Assembly: GCA_023376005.1 (NCBI GenBank)
Contig: CM042151.1
Coordinates: 76,612,985 to 76,676,984, forward strand
Origin: Doryteuthis pealeii
Lineage: Eukaryota; Mollusca; Cephalopoda; Myopsida; Loliginidae
Direction of reading: 5' to 3'
DNA length: 64,000 nt
The notes below the pieces were generated by a model, which saw only the letters and a program-made list of their open reading frames with translations, was not told where the DNA came from and searched no databases. A program made the position numbers and the translations under genes. Within the stretch, counting starts at the first letter, position 1. Each line of letters starts with the position of its first letter. Below, in pieces: positions 45,545 to 55,334 of this stretch.

Positions 45545-45778
45545 CTCTTAACATCCTGTTGAGAATCTTCTAAGTCCAGAGCCCCATTCCTATAAGGATA
45601 TATCAATAAATGGATAAAAATGTCCTTTTCATTTAAAGTTACCTGTTATTTCCCGTAAATCAAAGACTGCTAAATATGTTTGATATAACATTTAAACAAA
45701 GGCTATCGTTTGGGGTGGATTAGGAAAACAAATGTGACTTCCGGCCGGGTGGAATGAGGTGGTATAGGATGTTAAGAG
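45545..45778. mobile_element. 234-bp TTAA-flanked MITE with 13-bp perfect terminal repeats
   Basis: TTAA at 45541-45544 and 45779-45782 flank CTCTTAACATCCT and its exact complement AGGATGTTAAGAG. TTAA duplications point to piggyBac-like or Kolobok-like transposases. The element is too short to encode one and would be non-autonomous. Confidence 0.8.
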
Positions 45779-45782
45779 TTAA

Positions 45783-45999
45783 CCTCTGAAAATTGCATAT
45801 CTGATTTTTCTTGTTGATTCCGAGTTAGTGACATCAACTCATCTCTGCAAGCCATGATGGTGGATAATATCCACCATTTCCTCCACGTGTTACTGTTCCT
45901 CCACATTATGTTCCATGATGCTTTTGACTTATGTATTATGTTTACATTAATTTACAATGTGTTCTTATACACATTTATAATACTCATTTTTTAACTGTT
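45783..45999. other. No gene seen
   Basis: Mixed composition with short frames. Confidence 0.35.
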
Positions 46000-46098
46000 T
46001 AACCCATAGACTGGATCCTAACATGTACTACCACTCTGAGATTAATGGCAATAAAGGGGTACTCCACATTCCCCAGAGTTTCAGAAATAAAACCTCAC
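46000..46098 (-). repeat. R600 fragment, inverted
   Basis: AACCCATAGACTGGATCCTA and CTCCACATTCCCCAGA are the complement of the 3' half of R600. Confidence 0.75.
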
Positions 46099-46265
46099 TG
46101 CTGCATGCCCTCTCTAGTATAAGAAAGGTTCCACTAGAAGAAATGGAACATTTGAAAAGTCAGAGAGCCAAAATAGGTACTTTCCAGCTTGGACCAATAG
46201 ACAAAGCTGCAATTAAAAAATGTAAAGAGAAGCAGAAAAATTGGATATACAAAAGGAAGTAGATT
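46099..46265 (+). other. Orphan coding-like stretch
   Basis: The last ~55 codons of a plus frame ending at 46262 read LHALSSIRKVPLEEMEHLKS and FQLGPIDKAAIKKCKEKQKN. The composition is protein-like (Lys/Glu-rich, few low-complexity runs) and unlike its flanks. No family recognised; it may be an exon or processed fragment. Its N-terminal codons come from R600, so the frame start is artificial. Confidence 0.35.
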
Positions 46266-46380
46266 TTTTATCAACTAAAGTTTTGACATCACATGACCAA
46301 GATTTCCCAATCATATACTATAACTAGTGAAGAAACAGCAGAGTATTAGTTTAAAGACTTAAATGTTTTCCCCGCCCCCA

Positions 46381-46925
46381 AGGCTGGGGCTGCAGAATAT
46401 GCTGACTGAACCTCTTTAGATGAGTAACACCCCCTTCCAATAAAGCCACCTGCTGGCTGTAGCTGTGACCCATGATACATAAGAAGGAAATCCTGGTGGA
46501 TACGCAGTGCATATCAAACAATACACCCTTTAGACCTTTACTTTGGGTAGATGGACAATCAGAGATGCCCCCTCTGATCAATTGGCTGTTCATGTCAAGC
46601 CCTAGCACATGCACGATTGACTCAACCCCATTGCCTTTGTGGCAAGCCTCAACATTTTTCTCATATATATCCTAGAAGGTGGTGCTGAGGGTTATTATGT
46701 CTTTGGAATGAGGTTAAACTCTATCTGATGGTGAAGTTCCAGTTCTGGAGGTCTGATGAATATGGAGCACCTCTTCATCACTATAGCTCCCTGGTTCACT
46801 CCAACCTGGACTGGTAGTACCTGTTAAGGTCCCATCTATGGGTTGAATAGAAAAATTTATTTCAAAACTTTGTTGGCATTAAATGACCCAGAGTAGTTGA
46901 TATGCCATAAAACAAACAAAACTAA
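46381..46925 (+). repeat. R600 copy
   Basis: Diverged copy with GATGGACAATCAGAGATGCC, AGTACCTGTTAAGGTCCCAT and a tail GCCATAAAACAAACAAAAC. It has the same order and length as 20121-20704. Confidence 0.78.
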
Positions 46926-47007
46926 ATGTTTTCCAAATAAAGATAAAAGAAAGATTTTAATGTTGTCACGAGATTTAACTATTATAATTTCCTATTATGC
47001 ATATCCA

Positions 47008-47468
47008 GGGTTTGCACTCGTTTTAGGAAATCATTTTCCATGATGTTTCCAGGACACTTAAAATTTTCCAGGGGAGCACTTGTTCCCAGTAATTTCATAA
47101 TCTAATTGATATTAACTTAATATCGACACATTTAGACAGTTAATGAAGTATATTATTGTTGTACCGTCCGTTCCTACAGTGGAGAACATGCACCGGTTCT
47201 CACTATAAATAGTGAGACACCGAGTGGAAAGGGAGCACTGTTCCGTTAACGACAAGCTAGTCGTACATGTACCATTAATTGTAAATACACTTGTCTTATT
47301 TTACCCCATCTCGACTTGACTTCTTTTTACTGTTGGGACTAACATCACAACAATTATAGATGATGCTTACATCTCTATCAATAAACTACACAGGGTGTCC
47401 AAAAAGTCCATATGCACTTTAAAGTTATGAATTATTAAAAGCACACTGACTTTATGGACATCCTGTAC
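47008..47468 (-). repeat. Element M1, inverted copy carrying a solo LTR
   Basis: Complement of 351-661: GCACTCGTTTTAGGAAATCA, TATCGACACATTTAGACAGT, then the palindromic end ACAGGGTGTCC...GGACATCCTGT (47390-47468). The match is interrupted by the LTR at 47157-47352. Confidence 0.75.
47157..47352 (+). mobile_element. Solo LTR, 196 bp, with 5-bp target duplication
   Basis: Begins TGTTGTACCGTCC and ends CATCACAACA, with inverted ends TGTTGT/ACAACA. It is flanked by ATTAT on both sides (47152-47156 and 47353-47357). CTATAAATAG near 47205 is a TATA box candidate. The 351-661 copy of the host element lacks this insertion. A short LTR with TG...CA ends and a 5-bp duplication fits the Ty3 group or a TRIM. 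Orientation is inferred from the TATA box. Confidence 0.85.
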
Positions 47469-47474
47469 AACAAA

Positions 47475-47920
47475 ATTATCTGGCCTCCTGTTTTTGCTTA
47501 GCCATGATCAACATTACTGGGTTTTTTTATCAGCAAATAAATTTAGAAAATTTACACCCCCACCGAATATTTTAAATAATTTTTTTTTATTGAATTCATA
47601 CAAATTTCAAATATTTACCAAAATTTTGTTCAAGCGCCATTGCTTGAAACCTTACCAGGAAGGGAGGGGAAACATTTGTCTTAGGAAAACTTTCACTTTT
47701 CAGTGTTTAATAAAAACTTTTTAATAAAAAAATGTTTAATACAAAACTTTTCGGATTGAGCATTAATTTTGTATAATTCTTAAGTGTTAATATGACGTTA
47801 CTGCGTAATTTAAAAAAAATATTTTTAGTCAAAATTTTGCGTGCTGCCTATTCTATACAAGTACAAAACCTTCTTTGATTTTCCCTTCATTATTTTACAT
47901 GAGTGCTACTCTAGAAAAAA
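47475..47920. repeat. Arm of the inverted duplication with 42.5-43.3 kb
   Basis: ACTTTTCAGTGTTTAATAAA, TCAAGCGCCATTGCTTGAAA and TTTTGCGTGCTGCCTATTCT match 42630-42960 on the opposite strand. No gene. Confidence 0.7.
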
Positions 47921-47923
47921 ATT

Positions 47924-49282
47924 GCATTTAGCTCACTTTTTCAAATAAACTTTATCTAAGCATTTTACCTGAACTTTCTTCTAAATAAAGATAAAAAATT
48001 GAATTTAGCTCACTTTTTCAAATAAACTTTATCTAAGCATTTACCTGAACTTTCTTCTAAATAAAGATAAAAATTGAATTTAGCTCACTTTTTCAAATAA
48101 ACTTTATCTAAGCATTTTACTGAACTTTCTTCTAAATAAAGATAAAAAAATTGCATTTAGCTCACTTTTTCAAATAAACTTTATCTAAGCATTTTACCTG
48201 AACTTTCTTCTAAATGAAGATAAAAAATTGAATTTAGCTCACTTTTTCAAATAAACTTTATCTAAGCATTTTACCTGAACTTTCTTCTAAATAAAGATAA
48301 AAAATTGAATTTGCTCACTTTTTCAAATAAACTTTATCTAAGCATTTTACCTGAACTTTCTTCTAAATAAAGATAAAAAATTGAATTTTGCTCACTTTTT
48401 CAAATAAACTTTATCTAAGCATTTTACCTGAACTTTCTTCTAAATAAAGATAAAAAATTGCATTTAGCTCACTTTTTCAAATAAACTTTATCTAAGCATT
48501 TTACCTGAACTTTCTTCTAAATAAAGATAAAAAATTGAATTTTGCTCACTTTTCAAATAAACTTTATCTAAGCATTTTACCTGAACTTTCTTCTAAATAA
48601 AGATAAAAAATTGAATTTTGCTCACTTTTTCAAATAAACTTTATCTAAGCATTTTACCTGAACTTTCTTCTAAATAAAGATAAAAAATTGAATTTTGCTC
48701 ACTTTTTCAAATAAACTTTATCTAAGCATTTTACCTGAACTTTCTTCTAAATAAAGATAAAAAATTGCATTTAGCTCACTTTTTCAAATAAACTTTATCT
48801 AAGCATTTTACCTGAACTTTCTTCTAAATAAAGATAAAAAATTGAATTTTGCTCACTTTTCAAATAAACTTTATCTAAGCATTTTACCTGAACTTTCTTC
48901 TAAATAAAGATAAAAAATTGAATTTTGCTCACTTTTTCAAATAAACTTTATCTAAGCATTTTACCTGAACTTTCTTCTAAATAAAGATAAAAAATTGCAT
49001 TTAGCTCACTTTTTCAAATAAACTTTATCTAAGCATTTTACCTGAACTTTCTTCTAAATAAAGATAAAAAATTGAATTTTGCTCACTTTTTCAAATAAAC
49101 TTTATCTAAGCATTTTACCTGAACTTTCTTCTAAATAAAGGTATTTGTGACATTTTACCTGAACTTTCTTCTAAATAAAGCATTTTACCTGAACTTTCTT
49201 CTAAATAAAGCTATTTGGGACATCTTACCTGAACTTTCTTCTAAATAAAGGTATTTTACCTGAACTTTCTTCTAAATAATGA
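47924..49282. repeat. 76-77-bp minisatellite, ~16 units plus partial units
   Basis: The unit contains CTCACTTTTTCAAATAAACT, TTATCTAAGCATTTTACCTG and AACTTTCTTCTAAATAAAGA. Sixteen near-identical units run to about 49140; a block of truncated units repeating ACCTGAACTTTCTTCTAAAT follows. Unit variants at the GCATTTAGC/GAATTTTGC position and a 4-T versus 5-T run recur in a pattern. It is non-coding and lies between the two parts of an inverted duplication arm. Confidence 0.93.
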
Positions 49283-49284
49283 TG

Positions 49285-49316
<32 letters not shown>

Positions 49317-49318
49317 TT
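49283..49318. repeat. (ATA)n microsatellite
   Basis: ATGATGATAATAATAATAAT-type run directly after the minisatellite. Confidence 0.85.
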
Positions 49319-49722
49319 GTGACAACAAAATTAAAATTATGCCAATTCAATTGTGGAGATTTTTTTTTTATGTCGAATTTCTGTGAAAATTATTTGACTG
49401 ACTAGCAGACAAAATATTCCCTTCAAACAAATTTTAAGTCCTGCTAAAATATTTACTTCTTTCTAAAAATGAAATCATTTTATTCGATTAAGCACTGCTT
49501 AAACATGATTATAAAGAAAATGTTCTGAAAATTACGTATTGCAAAGCGGAATTTATTTTTTAAACTTTTAACTCTTTAACAAATATCTCATTAAATTAGT
49601 CTGACCATGAAAAATTCTTGTCTTGTTCATGTTCAGTGTCACAAAAAATATCGCTTTTTTTTTTTTACAAAAAACACAACACTTTTCCAGTTTTGCAGTA
49701 CTGGAAAATTTACATTTTATTT
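49319..49722. repeat. Second part of inverted duplication arm
   Basis: Complement of about 42240-42560 (TCTTGTTCATGTTCAGTGTC). No gene. Confidence 0.65.
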
Positions 49723-49957
49723 TCCAGGTTGGAGCATGTTCCTTTGATACCTGCTATTTGTACTTCATAGCAGCTTGGCTTCCCTGGTATTGTTTCAAGG
49801 TATTTTTTTAGATTTTGTTTCACCAGTCCAGTTGCCCCAATCACAATGGGTATGATGTCTATTTCTTTCAATGACCAAGTTGTTTTTAGGTCATTCTTGA
49901 GGTCATGATATTTTATATATTTTCGCTCAGCTCCGTTTAGGCCATAATCATACAGTT
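49723..49957 (-). mobile_element. R4/Dong-like LINE C-terminal coding fragment
   Basis: The minus strand encodes YDYGLNGAERKY, LKTTWSLKEIDIIPIVIGAT, and the KYLETIPGKPSCYEVQIAGI region of the LINE. It is bounded by CCTGGAAA-type sequence on one side and zinc-finger codons on the other, with the same junctions as 41994-42110, of which it is the inverted paralogue. Confidence 0.85.
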
Positions 49958-50073
49958 TAATTCATTTTTTGGACATCACAAGAAATGGTTTCTCTCCAGT
50001 GTGTGTTCGCATGTGGCTTTCAAATGCTTGTGAAAATGCAGATCCACACACTTCACAAGAAAATGGTTTCTCC
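49958..50073 (-). pseudogene. Zinc-finger fragment, downstream half of locus E
   Basis: The minus strand resumes at GGAGAAACCATTTTC after the LINE poly-A and encodes [20 protein letters not shown], the linker HTGEKPF, then a frameshifted end. One codon is missing from the helix (AFESH). Together with 54402-54640 it forms the array into which the full-length LINE inserted. Confidence 0.8.
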
Positions 50074-50129
50074 TTTTTTTGTTTCATTTTCTTATTAGTT
50101 TTTTAGAAGTCAAGGGGCCCTGTCCTGGG

Positions 50130-52664
50130 CTAACACTTGATTCCTTTACAATAGTACTTGTATCCTAATGATCTTTTTAGGATGGAGCATGTTCCTTTGA
50201 TGGCTGCTATTTGCACTTCACAGCAGCTTGGCTTCCCTGGTATTGATTCTAGGTATTTTTTTAGGTTTTGTTTCACCAGTCCAGTTGCCCCAACCACAAC
50301 GGGTATGATGTCAATTTCTTTCAATGACCAAGTTGTTTTTAGGTCATTCTTGAGGTCCTGGTATTTTGTTATCTTTTCTCGTTCCGCTCTATTTAGGCCA
50401 TAGTCATTTGGGACAGCTACATCAATAATAAGAGCAGTTTTTTTTCGTTTATCCCAGATGACAATGTCTGGTTTAATGGCTTTGTCTTTTATATATCTGC
50501 CTGTCTGGATTATTTTGTCATAGAACACAGTCACCTTTCCATTTGATGTTATTGGTGGAGGCTCATGTTCCCAGATGTACTGTGTTCTCTCAAGCTGCAT
50601 TTCTCCACAGATTTTCCAGTGGAGGTATTTGCATACTTTGTTATGGCGGGCAGTGTAGTGGCCATCTGCCAAAAGGATCTGGCAACCAGACATTAGATGA
50701 CTTGGACTTTCAATGGCTGAGTGGCAGAATCTGCATTGGTCATTTTGTTGTATTCCAATCATTTTCTTGAATCCATTTGTGAGTAGGCCCTGGTCTTGTC
50801 CAGCTGTGATGATTCGTTCCTCATCAAATGGTAGCTTGCCATGTTTGAGCCATTGCAGTGAAGCTTCCTTGTCTATGTATTTCTGGTTTAATTCTTCCAT
50901 AAATTTTCCTGCTCTCTTATTTTGTCGCCATCCTTCTTTCCTGGTCTCCATTTCCCGCTTTGAATATTCCTCCCTCATCTTTCTTGCAATTAGGGTTGCC
51001 GGGTAGTCATTATTCTCTGTAATGTTCTTTAATTGGCCCCCATTGAAGTTTTCTGCGAGTTTAGTATTTGATGTCTGTTGTGATAGACATTCGTTTTGGT
51101 GGTCCTTTACTATTGAGATTGTTTTGTCCCTTGAGCTTTTGATATACTGTCCCATGCTTAATATTGTGGCTCGGTATGCATGGTTGATTTCTATGAGACC
51201 TAAACCGCCCTCTCTTCTTGGTAGGTATATCCTGTCCATGCACTGATGTCGGTAGGTAACCTTATATAGGGTTAGCATTTTCCTAGTTTTGGTATCAAGC
51301 CTATTGATGTAGCATTGCGGCCAGTCAATAATACCAAAACCATAGGAAATGACAGGTATTGCAAGTTGGTTGATGGCAGTTATTTTGTTTTTTGGTGTTA
51401 ATCCCGATTTGAGGATCTTTTTAAGGCGGCTTATATATTCCTTTTCTGCCTTTTCTCTCATTTGCCCATGTTCAACCATTACATTTTCTTCTATGCCAAG
51501 GTATTTGTAGGCAACATCCTCTCCCAAGTCTTCGATATAGCCATTGTCCAGCTTAAGATGTTCTGCTGTCACTTTTTTACCTTTTTTTATAGTGCATTTA
51601 GCACACTTTTCATATCCAAACTCCATGCATATATCTTCTGTGAAATTTTTAACCGTTTCTATCAGAGGGACAAGTTGTTTTTCTGATTCTGCATAGAGTT
51701 TGAGGTCGTCCATAAAAAGTAGATGGTTCACTTTTTTATTTTCATCTTTCTTTCTTCCTTTACTGAGGTTGTATCCAGCTTTGCAGCATTTAAGGACTTT
51801 GCTAAGTGGGTCTATAGTGAGGCAGAAAAGAAGAGGTGATAGACTATCTCCCTGAAAAATACCTCGTTGGATTCTAATGTTTGGGGTCTGTATTTTTCCT
51901 TCCAAGTGATTTAATGTTATTGTTGTTTGCCATCTGGCCATTTGTTTCTGGAGAAATAATCTTATGTCTTCATGGACATTGTATAGTTCCAGGCATCGGA
52001 GTATCCAGGAGTGGGGCACACTGTCAAAAGCTTTTTTATAATCAATCCACGCCATTGATAAGTTTCTTTGCCTTTTTCGGCAATCCTCTAGAATGGTCTT
52101 GTTTACTAGTAGCTGGTCCTTTGTACCAAGTTTTTTTCTAGCACACCCTTTCTGTTCACCCTCGAGGTAATCGCCTTCAGCTAGGTGATCATATGTTGCG
52201 TCAGCGATTATCCCCGTCAGCCACTTGTATGTTGTTGTAAGACAGCAGATCGGTCTATATTTATTGGCAAGATGGGTCTCTTGGCTTTTTGGTAGGAGGG
52301 ATGTTTTACCAATAGTGAGCCATTCAGGTGGCTCTTCTTCACCCTTAAGGATTCTCGTGAATGCCTTGGCATAGTGTTCGTGGAGTACTGTCAACTTTTT
52401 TAACCAGAAATTTGGTATATTGTCAATTCCTGGGCTTTTAAAGTTGCAGAAATGAGCTACTTTTTTCCGGACAGTTTCTTGAGTAATTTCCAAGGCTGGC
52501 ATCTCCAACTTGCCCTTGTTGGCCTCCTTCACCGCATCTATCCATTCACCCTCTCGGTGTTTTTTGGGGTCTTCATATAATGGCCTCCAGAAATTTTCAA
52601 CTTCCTGTTGTGTTGGAGGGGATTTTACCTTGATTTCATCTCTAATGAGATTTCGGTAAACCAT
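50130..52664 (-). CDS. Reverse transcriptase and restriction-like endonuclease of the LINE
   Basis: Uninterrupted for 844 codons from this ATG, although the true protein starts upstream. RT motifs: GKTSLLPK and KYRPICCLTT (residues 119-144), motif A WIDYKKAFD with Asp208, QGDSLSPLLF (271-280), and LLFMDD with Asp319/Asp320. The C-terminal part has a CCHC knuckle at C644, C647, H656, C661. An endonuclease core follows (KPDIVIWDKRKKTALIIDVA; Asp733, Asp748). The enzyme would nick a target strand and prime cDNA synthesis from the nick. All catalytic residues that I can identify are present. The first residue is arbitrary: the frame continues upstream through seven codons to a TAA. Confidence 0.9.
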   Translation of the reverse strand: MVYRNLIRDEIKVKSPPTQQEVENFWRPLYEDPKKHREGEWIDAVKEANKGKLEMPALEITQETVRKKVAHFCNFKSPGIDNIPNFWLKKLTVLHEHYAKAFTRILKGEEEPPEWLTIGKTSLLPKSQETHLANKYRPICCLTTTYKWLTGIIADATYDHLAEGDYLEGEQKGCARKKLGTKDQLLVNKTILEDCRKRQRNLSMAWIDYKKAFDSVPHSWILRCLELYNVHEDIRLFLQKQMARWQTTITLNHLEGKIQTPNIRIQRGIFQGDSLSPLLFCLTIDPLSKVLKCCKAGYNLSKGRKKDENKKVNHLLFMDDLKLYAESEKQLVPLIETVKNFTEDICMEFGYEKCAKCTIKKGKKVTAEHLKLDNGYIEDLGEDVAYKYLGIEENVMVEHGQMREKAEKEYISRLKKILKSGLTPKNKITAINQLAIPVISYGFGIIDWPQCYINRLDTKTRKMLTLYKVTYRHQCMDRIYLPRREGGLGLIEINHAYRATILSMGQYIKSSRDKTISIVKDHQNECLSQQTSNTKLAENFNGGQLKNITENNDYPATLIARKMREEYSKREMETRKEGWRQNKRAGKFMEELNQKYIDKEASLQWLKHGKLPFDEERIITAGQDQGLLTNGFKKMIGIQQNDQCRFCHSAIESPSHLMSGCQILLADGHYTARHNKVCKYLHWKICGEMQLERTQYIWEHEPPPITSNGKVTVFYDKIIQTGRYIKDKAIKPDIVIWDKRKKTALIIDVAVPNDYGLNRAEREKITKYQDLKNDLKTTWSLKEIDIIPVVVGATGLVKQNLKKYLESIPGKPSCCEVQIAAIKGTCSILKRSLGYKYYCKGIKC

Positions 52665-52685
52665 CCTTGGGTTCCTATTAAAAAG

Positions 52686-54249
52686 TTATTTTTTTTTTTT
52701 TGAATCTATTTTCTTTCCTTTATTCCTTATTTGAGCGGCTAAGGCTTTGATTTCTGCTTGGTTTTCTGCTAACCTATTTTTTAGCTGCTCTGTTGTTTTT
52801 ATGGAATATTTTCTTTTTATTTTCTTAATTTTTTTCCCCAGCTTTTTTCTAGGGATTTGATTTAATAAGAAGCCAGATATCTGGGATGTTTCTGCTCTGT
52901 ACTTCTCTATTTTCTGTTGGAGTTTTCTTTTCCAAACTGGCTCAATTTGTTTTTCCTTATATATTCCTTTTCTCCTTTCTTGGTGATATGGGAGAAGTTT
53001 TGTCTGTACATACCATGCTGCCCCATATGTTGCATGGTTAATTTCCTCTAAAGAGGATTCAACTGGGACCAGTTTTGAGAGGGCATCATTTACTTTCATA
53101 GTAAGGGTTGTGAAGGCTTTGTTCATAACCATCTGAACCAGTTTGGGTCGATCTTCAAAAGCCATACCTCGTGTTCTCTCTATCCTATTGGCCACTTGTT
53201 CCTCTATTTCCATCTGCTCTATGTCTAATGGGATATTTTGAAGTGGGAGCTCATTTTGTTTCTTGTTTTCAGAGTGGATGCATTGGTCTTGTGTAGTTGA
53301 GGATGACTTTTGGGAAGCTATCTCCTTTAATGGAGGGTTCGCTTTTGGCAATGGTGGGCATTTTAATCCTGGGTTGGGTGATGCTGTGTAAGGTTGGAGG
53401 ATATAGGGGTTTGTATCTTGTTTGTAGGTGGGGGTTGACAAACCTTAGGCATAGGGAGGGGTCTGCTGATTGGGCATAGATTTTCTTTGATCATGGTATC
53501 AATGCCTTTTTTCATTTCTGTGTTCTCATCCTGTGAGAAAGATCCACTCTTAAGAAAATTAAATTTCTGACAGGTCAATCTCTCCTTTGGGATGTCCTTC
53601 TTCGATGGGCAGTGGTGATGGAAAATCCGTTGCCATTCTCTACAACTCTCTTTCTGTCTTTGGTATTTCGTTTTGGCATATTCTATTGCCCATATCAGCA
53701 TCCATTTTTCCTCTCTACTCCAGTGTGTTTCTTTATATTTTCCCTGTTCCTGGTGTTTGTTAAAGTCTAGGTTTGCTTTATCCAGGGCTCTTTCTTTATT
53801 ACATTTCTTTCAGGGGCAGGTATATACTTATCTAATTGGGAAGCAATCGATAATAATTTGTTGGTTGTGGTGGATTTTACCTTTTCTTTTTGGAGTTTTG
53901 ATAATTGAATTTGCTCTTCAAATACTTTTTTTCTTTTTCTGCCCCACTTCTCAAATCTTGAGTAAGTGAAGCAGTGGAGTATCATTTTCTTCTCCTCTAT
54001 GGACCACTTAGTTACATTATAATTTCTTTTCCTAGTGGTCCTTCTTTGGTCTTGTTGGATTCCAGGACCAGTATTGTCCTGGTCTGGTGGGGTATCCAGC
54101 TGATTGATGCTACTTGTGGTATCATCTATAGGAGAAGGTACACTGTTGCTTTCCTCGCTTAGCCCAGTGCGTAGCCATAACGAGGGGACCTGATTATCCT
54201 GGGCGACATCCAGCCAGTATGAGTTTGTTGTATTCATTTCAATGTTCAT
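52686..54249 (-). pseudogene. N-terminal region of the LINE protein, three frame breaks
   Basis: ATG at 54249 starts MNIEMNTTNSYWLDVAQD. The first segment includes KWSIEEKKMILHCFTYSRFE, a tryptophan-led helical motif like those in R2-group N-termini. After a 1-base shift near 53800 the protein continues ETHWSREEKWMLIWAIEYAK, a second such motif, to about 53430. There another shift leads into a Lys-rich, helical segment (NRLAENQAEIKALAAQIRNK) ending at TAA 52686-52688. That TAA follows a run of 13 A and is in frame with the RT. Whether the motifs are Myb-like DNA binders is an inference. Confidence 0.7.
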
Positions 54250-54401
54250 ATTTTTGGAATATTTGGTCAGGGTTTACTTCCTATGGAAGTATCCTCATGT
54301 CAGATACTGACAAACCCCTGTACAGAGAGACCAAAGACACTCGAGGTTGTGTCTAGTAGGCTTTTCCAATTCTCACCAGTAGGCTTTTCCAATTCTCACC
54401 A

Positions 54402-54640
54402 GTGTGTGTTCGCATGTGTGATTTCAAATCACAACTCTGGGAAAATGCTGATCCACAGATTTCACAAGAAAATGGTTTCTCACCAATGTGTGTTCGCATG
54501 TGTCTTCTTAAAATGTAAGATGATGAAAATGCAGATCCACAGACTTCACAAGAAAATGGTTTCTCACCAGTGTGTGTTCGCATGTGTAAATTCAAACATA
54601 ACCCAGTGAAAAGGCTGACCCACAGACTTTACACACTAAC
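54402..54640 (-). pseudogene. Zinc-finger fragment, upstream half of locus E
   Basis: The minus strand encodes a decayed finger ([14 protein letters not shown], then stop), [20 protein letters not shown], and a further complete finger with [16 protein letters not shown]. It is cut by the LINE after ACTGGTGAGAA. The last 13 codons of this frame ([13 protein letters not shown]) are LINE 5' sequence. Confidence 0.85.
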
Positions 54641-55110
54641 ATAAACAGTATACCCACCATCATCTGTGAGAGACGCTTGTGTTGGCTTGGCCATATATGG
54701 AGGATGGACAAAGGCCTACTGTATGGTGAGTTAGTGGAGGGCACCCGACTGGTAGGGAGACCATGCCTGTGCTTTAAAGATCTCTGTAAGAGAGACATGA
54801 AGACATGCCACATTGACATCAACATATGGGAGGCTTATCCAGAAGACCATAAGACCTGGTGTGTACTCATCAAACAAGGTACAAAAAAAAGTGAAAAAGA
54901 GAGGAAAGAAGCTGCCATAGAAAAGAGAGTCATAAGGAAGGAGAGAAAACAGCATCTCCAACAATCATCACAATTTGTTTGCAATCACTGCACCAGAGAT
55001 TGCCATTCAAAAATTGGTCTGTTCAGCCACATACACAGTTTCAGATTTTAAAAAAAAGTGGACACTATGCCATCGTCTTGAATAGACGGAAAGATGGAAA
55101 AAAAAATCAA
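54641..55110 (+). pseudogene. C-terminal tail of an APE-class LINE
   Basis: Plus-strand frame through ERRLCWLGHIWRMDKGLLYG, LVGRPCLCFKDLCKRDMKTC, HIDINIWEAYPEDHKTW and QFVCNHCTRDCHSKIGLFSH. The W-L-G-H...RMD, VGRP...FKD...KRD and C2HC-finger order is the conserved tail of a LINE common in invertebrates. The 3' UTR (GCCATCGTCTTGAATAGACG) follows. RT and endonuclease are missing: 5' truncated. It lies head to head with locus E. Confidence 0.82.
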
Positions 55111-55334
55111 ACATTTCACTTTATAACCCATTGAAACATATATAATATTTTTATTGTATTGAATTTTTTTTTGAGTGCACACAATTGGTGACAGCAATTT
55201 TTACCTCAACTCCTGTCACCTTCTCAGCTTTAAAATAAAAACCTTAAATACAAATTTTGATAAATTAATTTTACCATTGTTAACTTTATTCAATTATTTT
55301 GTAAAATTAATCATTTACTTGTTAATGTGTTATT
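55111..55334. other. No gene seen
   Basis: AT-rich spacer with short frames. Confidence 0.4.

Larger units (their letters stand above)
50074..54401 (-). mobile_element. Near full-length R4/Dong-like LINE inserted in zinc-finger locus E
   Basis: About 4.3 kb on the minus strand. The 5' end holds two direct 23-bp repeats (54378-54400 and 54355-54377). Coding region: 54249-50130. The 3' UTR of about 55 bases has GGGCCCCTTGACTTC-like sequence and ends ATGAAACAAAAAAA. Both flanks are zinc-finger coding sequence of the same strand. Single-ORF architecture with a C-terminal CCHC plus restriction-like endonuclease, and an MDD catalytic box, fit the R4/Dong/Rex6 clade. Fragments of the same family occur at 17465, 18184, 41326, 41994, 49723 and 55583. 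Confidence 0.9.

Noticed and set aside
47924..49282. CRISPR-like array
   Set aside because: Units are contiguous 76-77-bp tandem copies without unique spacers, in animal DNA.
50158..52141. Several plus-strand ORFs of 60-97 codons within the LINE
   Set aside because: They are antisense to the uninterrupted RT/endonuclease frame and carry no motif.
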